This document shows positions 27,433 through 36,381 of a DNA stretch of 64,000 bases, in pieces. Each line of letters opens with the position of its first letter. Positions within the stretch are counted from its first letter, which is position 1. The stretch is from an uncultured Pelagibacteraceae bacterium (GTDB lineage: Bacteria > Pseudomonadota > Alphaproteobacteria > Pelagibacterales > Pelagibacteraceae), in NCBI GenBank assembly GCA_902614055.1, contig CACMJX010000001.1, positions 253,189 to 317,188 of the forward strand, written 5' to 3'. The notes under the pieces are model-generated. The model did no database searches. It was given only the letters and a program-made list of their open reading frames with translations, and was not told the DNA's origin. A program made the translations under genes and the position numbers.

Positions 27433-28336
27433 GATTATAACTTCAAAACCTGAAGTTTTGTGGAATTTAAAATGTACATTAGGTGAAGGTACTTTGTGGG
27501 TCAAAGAGCATAACTCAATTTATATTACAGACATCAAAAAAAAAAGAATTCATATTTTAAATATAAAAAATAAAAAAAAAGAAACTATTAAAGTAAATAA
27601 AGAAATAGGATTTTTAGCTCATATAAAAAATAATATATTTATATTAGGTCTCCAAGGTGAATTAAGAATAGTAAATCTAAAAAGTAAAAAAAAAATTAAA
27701 TCAATAGCCATTGAAAAGCCATTAAAAATGAACAGGATTAATGATGGCAAAACAGATCCAAATGGAAAACTATGGTTTGGAACCATGGATAACCCCGAAA
27801 GAAATATCCCAAATGGAGCTCTTTATTGCCTAGATAAAAAATTTAATCTTAAAAAAGTAGATGACGATTACATGATTACTAATGGACCTGCTTTTATTGA
27901 TAAAAAAAACTTTTATCATACAGATAGTAGAAAAAGAATAATCTACAAAATTAAGATAGATAAAAATCAAGATATAATAAGTAAAAAAATATTTAAAAGA
28001 TTTTCAAATAAGGAAGGAGTGCCAGATGGCATGACCTTAGATAAAGCTGGAAATTTATGGGTATGCCAGTATCATGGAGCTTGCGTAAGTGTTTTAAATA
28101 AATTTGCCAAACAGATACATAAGATCAATTTACCCGCTAAAAATGTTACTAATTGTGCTTTTGGTGGTCCAAAAAATTCAGATTTATTTGTCACATCTGC
28201 TTTAAAAGGCATGAAAAACAGTGAAATTAAAAAATTTAAATTTTCAGGAAGTTTATTTAAAATACAAACTAATGCTATTGGTATAAATCAAAAAAAATTT
28301 GTAATAAAAAATGTTAAAAAGAGACCTCTACTATGA
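27425..28336 (+). CDS. SMP-30/gluconolactonase-family lactonase
   Basis: This six-bladed beta-propeller enzyme likely opens a sugar lactone to its acid. The metal-binding Glu is in TLGEGTLW near residue 20, with later Asn/Asp ligands in NRINDGKTDPNGKLWFGTMD and ITNGPAF, and EGVPDGMTLDKAGNLWVCQYHG near residues 198-219. Length is 303 residues. It overlaps the dehydratase by eight bases and ppc by 26. In the non-phosphorylative pathway a lactonase acts between the first dehydrogenase and the dehydratase, matching this location. Confidence 0.85.
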   Translation: MAKIITSKPEVLWNLKCTLGEGTLWVKEHNSIYITDIKKKRIHILNIKNKKKETIKVNKEIGFLAHIKNNIFILGLQGELRIVNLKSKKKIKSIAIEKPLKMNRINDGKTDPNGKLWFGTMDNPERNIPNGALYCLDKKFNLKKVDDDYMITNGPAFIDKKNFYHTDSRKRIIYKIKIDKNQDIISKKIFKRFSNKEGVPDGMTLDKAGNLWVCQYHGACVSVLNKFAKQIHKINLPAKNVTNCAFGGPKNSDLFVTSALKGMKNSEIKKFKFSGSLFKIQTNAIGINQKKFVIKNVKKRPLL

Positions 28337-30998
28337 AAGAATACCCACAAAATCTCTTAGAGATGATGTTCGATTTTTAGGAAACATATTAGGAAGAGTA
28401 ATTAAAGAACAAGAGGGACAGAAATTCTATGATTTAGTTGAAAAAATTAGATTACTTTCCAAAGCAAATATTGCCAACAAAAATCGTAAAGATCCATTTA
28501 AAAAAATTTTAAACGAAATTAAAAAATTACCACCACATTTATTATTTAAATTAACTCGCGCATTTAATCATTTTATGAACTTTTATAATTTGGCTGAGTC
28601 AATTGATGCTTCTAGAACTCTAGATCTTTATGAGAACGTTAAACAGGAGAAAAAATTTCAAAATATTTTCATAGAAGAAATATTTGAAAATTTTTTCAAA
28701 AATAAAAAAATATCTAATAATAAAATTTATAATATTGCAAAAAGTCTAAATATAGGAATTGTACTCACGGCACATCCAACCGAAGTAAAAAGAAGAACTT
28801 TGATACAGAAATACCATTCTTTAACAGAAATATTAGAACAAAGAAACTTACTTAAAAATTATCCCTCAAAATTAAAAGTTTTAGATCGTAAGGTTTTTGA
28901 CGAAATCACAATTATATGGAATACAGACGAAATCAAAAGATCTAAACCAACTCCTGCAGAGGAGGCAAGATGGGGACTAGCAATTATTGAAGATAGCCTG
29001 TGGGACACAATTCCAAAAGTTTATAGAAGATTAAATCAAATATTTGAAAAAAATATGGGTAAAGGTTTGCCTAAAAATTTTAATCCTATTGAGTTTGGAT
29101 CGTGGATGGGTGGTGATAGAGATGGCAATCCATTTGTTACTGCAGAAGTTACTAAAAGAGTTATTTTGTTATCAAGGTGGGAGGCAGCTAAACTTTATGA
29201 GAAGTCAATGACAAAGTTAATTAGATCTTACTCTATGGAAAAATGTTCAAAAAAAATATTAAAAACTACAGGAAGAACATTCGAGCCTTATAGAGTTTAT
29301 CTAAGACCTTTAAGGGATAAATTAAGAAAAACACATAGAGCAATAGAAGGTTACTTGGCAAACAATAAACCATTGAATGAAAAAGATCTACTATCAGAGA
29401 GAGAAGAAATTTTAAAACCATTGAGAGTTGTAAGAGAATCGTTAGAACAAAACCAAAGTGAAAATATAGCAAGTGGTGATTTATTAGATTTAATGCGAAG
29501 AGCTAAGTGTTTTGGAATAAATCTTGCACGACTTGATATAAGACAAGAGTCTTCAAGACATTCTCAATTATTAGCAGAATATATAAAGAAAAAACTAAAT
29601 CAGAATTATTCTACTTGGGATGAGGACCAAAAAATTAACTATTTATCGAACAAAATGCAAAGTAAAAATGTATTAAAAAATTTTCAATTTAAAAATAAAG
29701 AAAATAAAGAGGTTTGGTCTACTTTTAAAGTATTAGCAAGTCAACCTAAGGAGTGCTTAGGAGCATATGTAATCTCAATGACATCTTCGGCCTCTGATAT
29801 ATTATCAGTCATGTTTTTTCAAAAAGAAGCAAAAATTGAGAATAGACTTAGAGTAGTTCCTCTTTTCGAAACACTTGATGATCTGATAAATGCAAAACCA
29901 ATAATGGAAAAACTTTTTTCATTAAAATGGTACAGAAAAGATATTAATAACAAGCAAGAAATTATGATTGGGTACTCTGACTCAAGTAAAGATGCTGGAA
30001 AGCTTTCTGCGAGTTGGCATCAATTTAAATTACAGGAAGAAATAATTAAACTTGCTAAAAAATTTAAAATAGACGTTACATTTTTTCATGGAAGAGGAGG
30101 GTCTGCAGGAAGAGGTGGTGGACCGATACAAGCAACACTGAGATCACAACCAGCTGGATCGGTCAATGGTAAAATTCGAATAACCGATCAAGGAGAAGTA
30201 ATACAGCAAAAATATGGTTATGAGCCTTTAGCAAAATATAATCTGTGCAGTTATATAGGATCTGTTATGGAAGCTACTTTAAACCCACCTCCAAAACCAA
30301 AAGACAGTTGGAGACAATTAATTCAAAGTATGTCTGAGATATCAACAAGTTCTTATCGAAAAAATATAAATCAAAGTTCAGATTTTATAAGATATTTTAA
30401 AACCGTAACTCCTCATATGGCACTAGGGAAATTATCAATTGGCTCAAGACCTTCTAAAAGAAAAAATGTTGATAATATAAATAGTTTAAGAGCTATTCCT
30501 TGGGTTTTTGCCTGGACACAAATTAGATTAATGTTACCCGCTTGGTTAGGTACTGCTGAGGCCTTAAGATATTCATCTATAAAGAAATTTAAAAAAACAC
30601 TTATTGATATGGAAAAAAACTGGCCTTATTTTAATTCAACAATGGACTTGCTTGACATGGTAATTTCTAAGGTAGACCCAGAAATATCAAAAATTTACGA
30701 AAAAAACCTAGCTGATGATAAACTTATCAGAGTTGGAAAAAAATTAAGATTTCAATTTGATGCTGTTAAAAAATTGAATGATCAAATAACACCAAAAGAA
30801 ATTTTTAAACAAAGAAAAATTTTTAGAGGTCCAGCAATTATTAGAAACATATATTCTGAAATCCTTAATGTTTTACAAGCAGTAGTGATGAATAAGCTTT
30901 TAAAAAGAAATTTAAATAAAAAAGATAAAAAAGATTTAAATGATGCAATGATGGCATCAATAGCAGGTATTTCTGCAGCTATCAAAAATACTGGATAA
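28311..30998 (+). CDS. ppc: Phosphoenolpyruvate carboxylase
   Basis: PEP carboxylase makes oxaloacetate from PEP and bicarbonate and so refills the citric acid cycle. Present are the catalytic histidine motif VLTAHPTEVKRRT near residue 150, GSWMGGDRDGNPFVT, the PEP-site segment MIGYSDSSKDAGKLSASW, the glycine loop FHGRGGSAGRGGGP and the C-terminal NTG. Length is 895 residues. The start inside the lactonase gene is supported by the usual N-terminal LRDDVRFLGNILG soon after it. A sugar-acid operon location is unusual for this central enzyme. Confidence 0.95.
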   Translation: MLKRDLYYERIPTKSLRDDVRFLGNILGRVIKEQEGQKFYDLVEKIRLLSKANIANKNRKDPFKKILNEIKKLPPHLLFKLTRAFNHFMNFYNLAESIDASRTLDLYENVKQEKKFQNIFIEEIFENFFKNKKISNNKIYNIAKSLNIGIVLTAHPTEVKRRTLIQKYHSLTEILEQRNLLKNYPSKLKVLDRKVFDEITIIWNTDEIKRSKPTPAEEARWGLAIIEDSLWDTIPKVYRRLNQIFEKNMGKGLPKNFNPIEFGSWMGGDRDGNPFVTAEVTKRVILLSRWEAAKLYEKSMTKLIRSYSMEKCSKKILKTTGRTFEPYRVYLRPLRDKLRKTHRAIEGYLANNKPLNEKDLLSEREEILKPLRVVRESLEQNQSENIASGDLLDLMRRAKCFGINLARLDIRQESSRHSQLLAEYIKKKLNQNYSTWDEDQKINYLSNKMQSKNVLKNFQFKNKENKEVWSTFKVLASQPKECLGAYVISMTSSASDILSVMFFQKEAKIENRLRVVPLFETLDDLINAKPIMEKLFSLKWYRKDINNKQEIMIGYSDSSKDAGKLSASWHQFKLQEEIIKLAKKFKIDVTFFHGRGGSAGRGGGPIQATLRSQPAGSVNGKIRITDQGEVIQQKYGYEPLAKYNLCSYIGSVMEATLNPPPKPKDSWRQLIQSMSEISTSSYRKNINQSSDFIRYFKTVTPHMALGKLSIGSRPSKRKNVDNINSLRAIPWVFAWTQIRLMLPAWLGTAEALRYSSIKKFKKTLIDMEKNWPYFNSTMDLLDMVISKVDPEISKIYEKNLADDKLIRVGKKLRFQFDAVKKLNDQITPKEIFKQRKIFRGPAIIRNIYSEILNVLQAVVMNKLLKRNLNKKDKKDLNDAMMASIAGISAAIKNTG

Positions 30999-31705
30999 TG
31001 ATTGAATTTATTTTAGCTTTTGGAGCTGGTTTGCTTAGCTTTTTATCTCCATGTGTTCTGCCTCTAATACCAGGATATATATCATATATATCAGGATCAA
31101 CTCTTAATGAATTACTTGAAAAAAAAACTGTAAATATTTTTCCTATTATTTTATTTGCAGTTGGATTTTCTATTGTATTCATAAGTTTTGGAGCTACAGC
31201 TACATTTTTAGGCTCTTTAGTATTAGAAAACTCTTATCAACTCAGAATTGGAGCTGGAATAATCATTATAATATTTTCTTTACAAATATTAGGGCTCATA
31301 AATCTTAAGTTTTTAAATTATGAGAAGAGATTTCAGACAAATAACAATACTGGAATAATAAGTTCAATATTAATTGGTATGGCTTTTGGATTTGGCTGGA
31401 CACCTTGTATTGGTCCAATTTTAGGATCAATTCTCGCAATCGCTTCAACCGAAGATAGTATTAATAAAGGAATTGGTCTTTTATCATTTTATTCTCTTGG
31501 ACTAGCAATTCCCTTTGTTCTATCAGGTTACTTGATACAAAAATTTATGATTTTTTCTAAAAATCTAAAAGCGAAGATGAAGATGATAAATATGTTTGGT
31601 GGATCTCTACTGTTAATTACAGGAGTACTAATGATTACCAATCAGTTGCAAGCTTTAGGTTATTATCTTCTTGAGTATATGCCTTTTTTACAAAGCATAG
31701 GTTAA
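30998..31705 (+). CDS. ccdA: CcdA/DsbD-type thiol-disulfide membrane protein
   Basis: CcdA-family proteins carry electrons across the membrane for cytochrome c or thiol maturation. The 235-residue protein has six hydrophobic segments and the paired cysteine motifs LSPCVLPLIPGYISY near residue 17 and GWTPCIGPILGSIL near residue 134. Its ATG overlaps the ppc stop by one base. It ends two bases from a convergent dioxygenase gene. No thioredoxin-like partner gene is adjacent, so its client is unknown. Confidence 0.86.
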   Translation: MIEFILAFGAGLLSFLSPCVLPLIPGYISYISGSTLNELLEKKTVNIFPIILFAVGFSIVFISFGATATFLGSLVLENSYQLRIGAGIIIIIFSLQILGLINLKFLNYEKRFQTNNNTGIISSILIGMAFGFGWTPCIGPILGSILAIASTEDSINKGIGLLSFYSLGLAIPFVLSGYLIQKFMIFSKNLKAKMKMINMFGGSLLLITGVLMITNQLQALGYYLLEYMPFLQSIG

Positions 31706-31706
31706 A

Positions 31707-32825
31707 TTAATTTATATTAAACTTTCTTTGTAAATGTCTAAGCTTGCTATCAGTACTATCATATTCAATATAGCACCCTTGTAAAAATCTTTTACCCTCA
31801 TTCGGATTAAATTCTGTTCTACCATGAAGCAATCTGTAATTATCCATCATAATTAAATCTCCGGACATTAATCTAAATTCTATTCTATAGAAATCAGAGT
31901 TATATAAATCAGATAATTTTTTTCTAGCCTTATAATAAAGGTCTAGTTCCTCTTTTTTTAAAACCGGTACGTAATCAAGCCGAGGACTAAATCTAACCTG
32001 TTTAAAATTCTTGTTTTCATCGAGCTCTATTAATTCAGACCAGTCTTCTAAAATCACATCTTTATCAATAAATTTAAATTTTACTTTTACTTTAGTTAAT
32101 ATTTCATAATATTCAGGAAAGTCTTTTTTTAAATCTTCAGTAACAGTATAACCATCAACCAACGTAGATAAACCACCGGTTACTTCATTCTCAATACAAT
32201 GCAATATCTGAATACAAGGGACTGGATTTCTATATGGATTATCGGTATGAGGAGCCAAAGGCAAAGGTGTATATGCAAGATCATTAGGATTAGGTTTTGA
32301 CGAAACATTAAAGTGTTCACCGAAATTAGTTCTTCTAACACTGCCCACAGAGTTGGCAAATTTGATTAAATAATTATTGTGAGTTGGAACATTCTTTAAA
32401 ATTGCAAATCCATACTTGTAAAAAGAAGCAAGTAATTCATGCATTTCAACACTTTCATAAATATTCTCATGAAAATTAAATTTTTTTACATCATTAAGTG
32501 AAGAAGTCCATTTTACTTTTTCTTTAATTTTAATAATTGAGTTGGAATTTTTAAATTCTCGAATTATTTTATTAATATCAATTTTAGTTTCTATTCCATC
32601 TGAAAAAGTTATGTTTAAGAGGTCCTTTTCAATTATTGCTGACTTTATAATGACGTCTGATTCCATGGTGCTTGGATCAAATAGTCTCTGCTGTGTTTTT
32701 TGATCTAATAATTCAACATTTTCTACTCTTTCTCTAAGCCAAAAAGGATGAATTTCTTCATTCAGATTTTCATCTCTAAAGAAAACCTTATTATTATCTA
32801 ATTCAATTTTCATAAAATTGAGCAT
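31707..32825 (-). CDS. Gamma-butyrobetaine/trimethyllysine dioxygenase-like Fe(II)/2-oxoglutarate enzyme
   Basis: This enzyme belongs to the TauD/BBOX group and hydroxylates a small substrate using oxygen and 2-oxoglutarate. The N-terminal DUF971-like domain contains IHPFWLRERVEN, although the usual zinc cysteines of BBOX1 are not seen here. The catalytic domain has the metal HxD in LAPHTDNPYRNP near residue 192 and the distal histidine in MDNYRLLHGRTEF near residue 335. Length is 372 residues; a second possible start is Met5. gamma-Butyrobetaine is the best-known substrate, but the sequence does not fix it. Confidence 0.82.
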   Translation of the reverse strand: MLNFMKIELDNNKVFFRDENLNEEIHPFWLRERVENVELLDQKTQQRLFDPSTMESDVIIKSAIIEKDLLNITFSDGIETKIDINKIIREFKNSNSIIKIKEKVKWTSSLNDVKKFNFHENIYESVEMHELLASFYKYGFAILKNVPTHNNYLIKFANSVGSVRRTNFGEHFNVSSKPNPNDLAYTPLPLAPHTDNPYRNPVPCIQILHCIENEVTGGLSTLVDGYTVTEDLKKDFPEYYEILTKVKVKFKFIDKDVILEDWSELIELDENKNFKQVRFSPRLDYVPVLKKEELDLYYKARKKLSDLYNSDFYRIEFRLMSGDLIMMDNYRLLHGRTEFNPNEGKRFLQGCYIEYDSTDSKLRHLQRKFNIN

Positions 32826-32874
32826 TAATTAAAAAATATCTTTAATCAAGAGAAATTAAGTAGTATTTGGAATT

Positions 32875-33678
32875 ATGGATAGCAATCTAATAATTAAAAA
32901 TAATGAATTTCCAAAGTTTTTGAACCAACTAGCAATTGATTTAACAAATTTTTATTTTAAAAAACTTAATAAGCCTTTTAAAGTTAATAATAAATTACTT
33001 GGCAAAGGATATGACCCTGTTACTACATGCGATAAAGCTTTTGAAAAATTCATTAGAGCAAAGATAGGCAAAAAATTTCCTGGTCATGAAATTATTGGAG
33101 AAGAATTTGGTTACAAAAAAACTAAAAGTGATTTTAGTTGGGTAATTGATCCCATAGATGGAACCAGGTCATTTGTCATAGGAAGTCCTACTTGGAGTAA
33201 CTTAATATCAGTAAATTACAAAAGCAATCCAATATTTGGTTTGGCAAACTTCCCAATGTTAAACAAATATTATTATAATCAATCTTCAAAAATTGCATAT
33301 GTTGTTGAAAATAAAAAAAGAAAACAAATATCAGTCAACAAGAATGTTAAATTTAAAGATATCAAATTAACTGCTGGTTTTCATGGAGCTATTTCTTTAT
33401 ATAAACAAAAAAAAATTCCAAAACTTCTTAAATTAATACAATTTCCTTGTTCAGATGCATTATCATATGCTCAGATATGTGAAGGTAGAATTGATGTTGT
33501 CATACAATGTAATAATAAAATTTGGGACATTCATCCACTAATACCAATTATTAATGCTGCTGGTGGTATTGTAACAACTTGGGACAATCAAAATGCAAAA
33601 CAGGCAGGACATGTATTGGTATCATCCAATAAAACAATTCATAAAAAAATATTAGGTTTGCTAAAACCCGTCGTTTAA
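32875..33678 (+). CDS. Inositol-monophosphatase-family phosphatase, HisN-like
   Basis: A magnesium-dependent phosphatase, probably histidinol phosphatase. It has metal ligands in IGEEFG, the signature WVIDPIDGTRSFVIGSP near residue 88 and the C-terminal WDIHPLIPIINAAGG with the third aspartate. The short length of 267 residues and the TRSF variant after the aspartate motif are typical of HisN. The gene sits with a glutamine amidotransferase and other unrelated genes rather than in a histidine operon. Inositol or sugar phosphates are alternative substrates. Confidence 0.82.
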   Translation: MDSNLIIKNNEFPKFLNQLAIDLTNFYFKKLNKPFKVNNKLLGKGYDPVTTCDKAFEKFIRAKIGKKFPGHEIIGEEFGYKKTKSDFSWVIDPIDGTRSFVIGSPTWSNLISVNYKSNPIFGLANFPMLNKYYYNQSSKIAYVVENKKRKQISVNKNVKFKDIKLTAGFHGAISLYKQKKIPKLLKLIQFPCSDALSYAQICEGRIDVVIQCNNKIWDIHPLIPIINAAGGIVTTWDNQNAKQAGHVLVSSNKTIHKKILGLLKPVV

Positions 33679-33680
33679 TA

Positions 33681-34412
33681 ATGGAAATTCTTGTTCTTCA
33701 ACACATTAAAATTGAAGATCCCGGTTATATAAAAGATTTAATGATCAAAGATGGAGTTAATATTAGAACAATTGAATTAGATGAAGGTGAAAAAATTCCA
33801 AATAATCTAAATTTTTTTGACGGAATGCTATGTATGGGCGGACCTATGGATACATGGATGGAAAAGGATTATCCTTGGCTTATAGATGAAAAAAATAAAA
33901 TTAAAGAGTTTGTTGTAGAATTAAATAAGCCATACTTAGGTTTTTGTCTAGGATGTCAATTGCTAGGAGAAGTAATTGGAGGAAAAGTAGTTAAAACTAA
34001 TAATCCAGAAATTGGAATGATGGATATAAATTTTTTGGATGAAAAAAAGAAAGATATACTTTTTGCAGATTTTCCAGAAAAAATTACATCATTACAATGG
34101 CACTCTTATGAAGTTAAAGAATTAGAAAAAAATAAAGATGTAACATTAATTGCTTCATCAAAAGAGACAAAATATCAGATATTTAGATATAAAAATAGTG
34201 CTTATGGTATCCAATTCCACATAGAGATTAAGGATACAACAGTAAATGATTGGGGGTGCGTACCTGAGTATAAAGCATCTTTAGAAAACCAATTAGGACA
34301 AGGTGCGCTAGAAAAATTTGATAAAGAAGCTAAAGAAAATATGCAAGATATGAATAATTATTCAAAAATTTTGTATACAAAATTTAAGAGTGATATCATA
34401 AACAAAAAATAG
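33681..34412 (+). CDS. Class I glutamine amidotransferase domain protein
   Basis: A stand-alone class I glutamine amidotransferase-like enzyme. It has the nucleophile cysteine in YLGFCLGCQLLGEVIGG near residue 93 and the histidine-glutamate pair in QFHIEIKD near residue 180. These three residues form the expected triad. Length is 243 residues. Family members hydrolyse glutamine or gamma-glutamyl compounds, or act with an unknown synthetase. It starts two bases after the HisN-like gene and is followed by an AhpD-like gene. Confidence 0.82.
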   Translation: MEILVLQHIKIEDPGYIKDLMIKDGVNIRTIELDEGEKIPNNLNFFDGMLCMGGPMDTWMEKDYPWLIDEKNKIKEFVVELNKPYLGFCLGCQLLGEVIGGKVVKTNNPEIGMMDINFLDEKKKDILFADFPEKITSLQWHSYEVKELEKNKDVTLIASSKETKYQIFRYKNSAYGIQFHIEIKDTTVNDWGCVPEYKASLENQLGQGALEKFDKEAKENMQDMNNYSKILYTKFKSDIINKK

Positions 34413-34423
34413 GAGGAAATAAG

Positions 34424-34810
34424 ATGTTCAAACCAATTGAAGAAAAAGATGCAACTGGCAAAGTAAAAGAAATTTTTGATGAAATAAAAGAAGCTCGACA
34501 AATAACTGAAATTCCGAATTTTTGGAAAACTATGGCTAATAGTCCAGAAACATTAGAAAGAACTTGGAGATCATTACAACAAGTAATGGGAAAAGGTGAA
34601 TTAGATCCTGCTGTAAAGGAGCTTATTTATGTTGCAGTTTCAATTACTAACAATTGTGAATATTGTATCAAATCTCATTCCTTAGCAGCCAGAAAAAAAG
34701 GTGCAACAGATGGAATGATAAACGAAATGATCGCAATAGTTGGAATGGCAAATGAAACAAATCGTTTAGTTGAAGGTTATCAAGTAGAGGTAGATAACTT
34801 TTTAAAATAA
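34424..34810 (+). CDS. Carboxymuconolactone decarboxylase/AhpD-like protein
   Basis: A small CMD-family protein with the alkylhydroperoxidase-type active site CEYCIKSHS near residue 78, in which the two cysteines and histidine of AhpD are kept. It probably handles peroxide or another redox substrate in the cytoplasm. Length is 128 residues. A strong AGGAGGAAA ribosome-binding site precedes it, suggesting good expression. Neighbours do not define its partner. Confidence 0.85.
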   Translation: MFKPIEEKDATGKVKEIFDEIKEARQITEIPNFWKTMANSPETLERTWRSLQQVMGKGELDPAVKELIYVAVSITNNCEYCIKSHSLAARKKGATDGMINEMIAIVGMANETNRLVEGYQVEVDNFLK

Positions 34811-34811
34811 A

Positions 34812-35156
34812 ATGAATTTCGATTTTGTCTACAAGATATGCACAAAATCAGAGTGGAGTAATGCAAAACAAAATAATATCTTTAAAGGCACTACATTAGA
34901 TTTAAAAGATGGTTATATTCATTTTTCAGACAAAGATCAGATCAAGCAAACACTAAATAAGTTTTATGTTAATCAAACTAATTTAATAATTCTTAAAGTG
35001 GATGCTCTAAAATTAAAAAATCTGGTTTGGGAGCAATCAACTGATGGCAACATGTTTCCACATTTATACTCAGATCTAAATTTAGATTTTGTAGTTAAAG
35101 AATATATGATCAATTTAAAAGATGACGGTAAGCATGATCTGCCAGATGAACTTTAA
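34812..35156 (+). CDS. DUF952-family protein
   Basis: A small protein of unknown function. The sequence FVYKICTKSEWSNAKQN, DGYIHFSDKDQI and FPHLYSDLNLDFVV are characteristic of DUF952. It starts one base after the AhpD-like gene and closes the plus-strand cluster that begins at 32875. Length is 114 residues, typical for the family. Confidence 0.85.
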   Translation: MNFDFVYKICTKSEWSNAKQNNIFKGTTLDLKDGYIHFSDKDQIKQTLNKFYVNQTNLIILKVDALKLKNLVWEQSTDGNMFPHLYSDLNLDFVVKEYMINLKDDGKHDLPDEL

Positions 35157-35159
35157 TAT

Positions 35160-35498
35160 TTAATTTGATTTTCCTACTAAATTAACAATTAAAACTCCAG
35201 ATATAATTAGTATTAGACCTATAATTGTAAAAAAGTCAGGAATTTGATTAAATTTATAAATTCCCACAATAGAAGTAGCTATTATACATAAGCCTGCAAA
35301 TGAAGCATATGTTACGCCAACAGGAATAGTTTTCATAACTAAGGATAGTGTATACATACATGCAACTATTGTTATTGCTGTAAAGACACTTGGTAAAAAT
35401 ATTGTAAAACCATTTGCAGCTTTGGCAAAACCATTTGATGCTGTACCAAGAGCAACTGCAATAATTAAGATTATATAAGCTGTTATATTACTCATCAA
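35160..35498 (-). CDS. SMR-family small membrane transporter lacking the conserved Glu14
   Basis: A four-helix membrane protein of 112 residues with the small multidrug resistance pattern, including GFAKAANGFTIF near residue 22 and a final NLVGKSN. In EmrE, Glu14 binds drug and proton. By alignment from the conserved K-x-x-x-GF block, the corresponding residue here is glycine, with no acidic residue in helix 1. It may be a non-drug transporter or half of a heteromer. It lies downstream of the small-protein operon and could share its transcript. A paralogue is at 63381. Confidence 0.8.
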   Translation of the reverse strand: MMSNITAYIILIIAVALGTASNGFAKAANGFTIFLPSVFTAITIVACMYTLSLVMKTIPVGVTYASFAGLCIIATSIVGIYKFNQIPDFFTIIGLILIISGVLIVNLVGKSN

Positions 35499-35540
35499 TT
35501 AAGAATAATATTATCTAAAATTAATATCTATAAAATTATA

Positions 35541-36038
35541 TTATTCAATAATAATTGGCCCAACCATTCCAGTTTCATAATGACCCGGAATATTACACGC
35601 CATTTCTAAAGAAATATCTTTTGAAAACTTCCAAATAATTTCTCCTGTTTTATTTGGCTCTAGCATTACACTATTTGCGTGTTTATGGCCTAATGAGTGA
35701 TCTTTTTTAGACATTTCTTTCATTTTTTTATGATCAATACGGTCGCCTAAAAGAATATCGTGTTCAATTAATCTTGCCATTTCGGGTTGGTGATCAATAT
35801 GCATCTTTTTAGTGCCAATATTATATTCATGTACCAGTTCACCTAAATTTTTAACAATTATTTTTACTGTTTCCCCTTTTTTAACTTGAATTGAACTTGG
35901 CTCATAATAATTGTCATACATCTTTACTTCTATTACTCTAGTAACATCCTTTGGATCACCCTTAGACCCAATCATCTTCATTGAAGCTGCATTAGAATTA
36001 AAGGCGATAAAAATAAATAAAAGTATAAGTTTTTTCAT
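35541..36038 (-). CDS. Secreted cupredoxin with a His/Met-rich insertion
   Basis: An exported cupredoxin-like copper protein. A signal peptide spans residues 1-17, ending SNA. The likely copper ligands are the histidine in LVHEYNIG near residue 78, Cys and His in ACNIPGHYE, and Met in TGMVGP. Between the first ligand and the C-terminal strands lies an insertion of about 50 residues rich in histidine, methionine and acidic residues, for example DHKKMKEMSKKDHSLGHKH. Length is 165 residues. It is the last of twelve tightly spaced genes; its start overlaps the preceding stop by one base. A copper storage or delivery role is inferred. Confidence 0.84.
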   Translation of the reverse strand: MKKLILLFIFIAFNSNAASMKMIGSKGDPKDVTRVIEVKMYDNYYEPSSIQVKKGETVKIIVKNLGELVHEYNIGTKKMHIDHQPEMARLIEHDILLGDRIDHKKMKEMSKKDHSLGHKHANSVMLEPNKTGEIIWKFSKDISLEMACNIPGHYETGMVGPIIIE

Positions 36039-36358
36039 TATTTAGGCATTGGTGTTGCGCCAGTCTCTAAACTCATGATTTTTCCATTATCATATTTGTA
36101 GACTGCCATTACTGCTTCAGTGTTTCCATCATCAAATGTTACAAATGCGTGGTGTACACCCACTTCGTCATTTTCATATACAACTCTTGTATCTCTTTGA
36201 TTAATATCACCGCTCATCGCCCATTTGATCACTTCAGCTTTACCTAAAGTATTTCCTGATTTATGCATTGTAAATTTGAAATCGTCATGCAAAAGTTCAT
36301 TCATAGCTGCTTCATCTTTATTTTTTAATGCAGCACTATATTTTTCTAATATTGACAT
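36038..36358 (-). CDS. SnoaL-like/NTF2-fold small protein
   Basis: A 106-residue NTF2-like protein beginning MSILEKYSAALKNKDEAAM and ending LETGATPMPK. It is clearly paralogous to the protein at 39126, with shared start MSILEK, middle YENDE and end LETGAT-x-x-PK. The fold gives a small hydrophobic pocket that could bind or isomerise a ligand. A strong AAGGAGATAAG ribosome-binding site precedes ATG. It belongs to the minus-strand small-protein operon. Confidence 0.8.
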   Translation of the reverse strand: MSILEKYSAALKNKDEAAMNELLHDDFKFTMHKSGNTLGKAEVIKWAMSGDINQRDTRVVYENDEVGVHHAFVTFDDGNTEAVMAVYKYDNGKIMSLETGATPMPK

Positions 36359-36381
36359 TCTTATCTCCTTTTTTAATATTT

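Noticed and set aside
32875-33678. Inositol catabolism enzyme
   Set aside because: The inositol-monophosphatase fold is present, but the short form and active-site variant fit HisN better, and no inositol genes are near.
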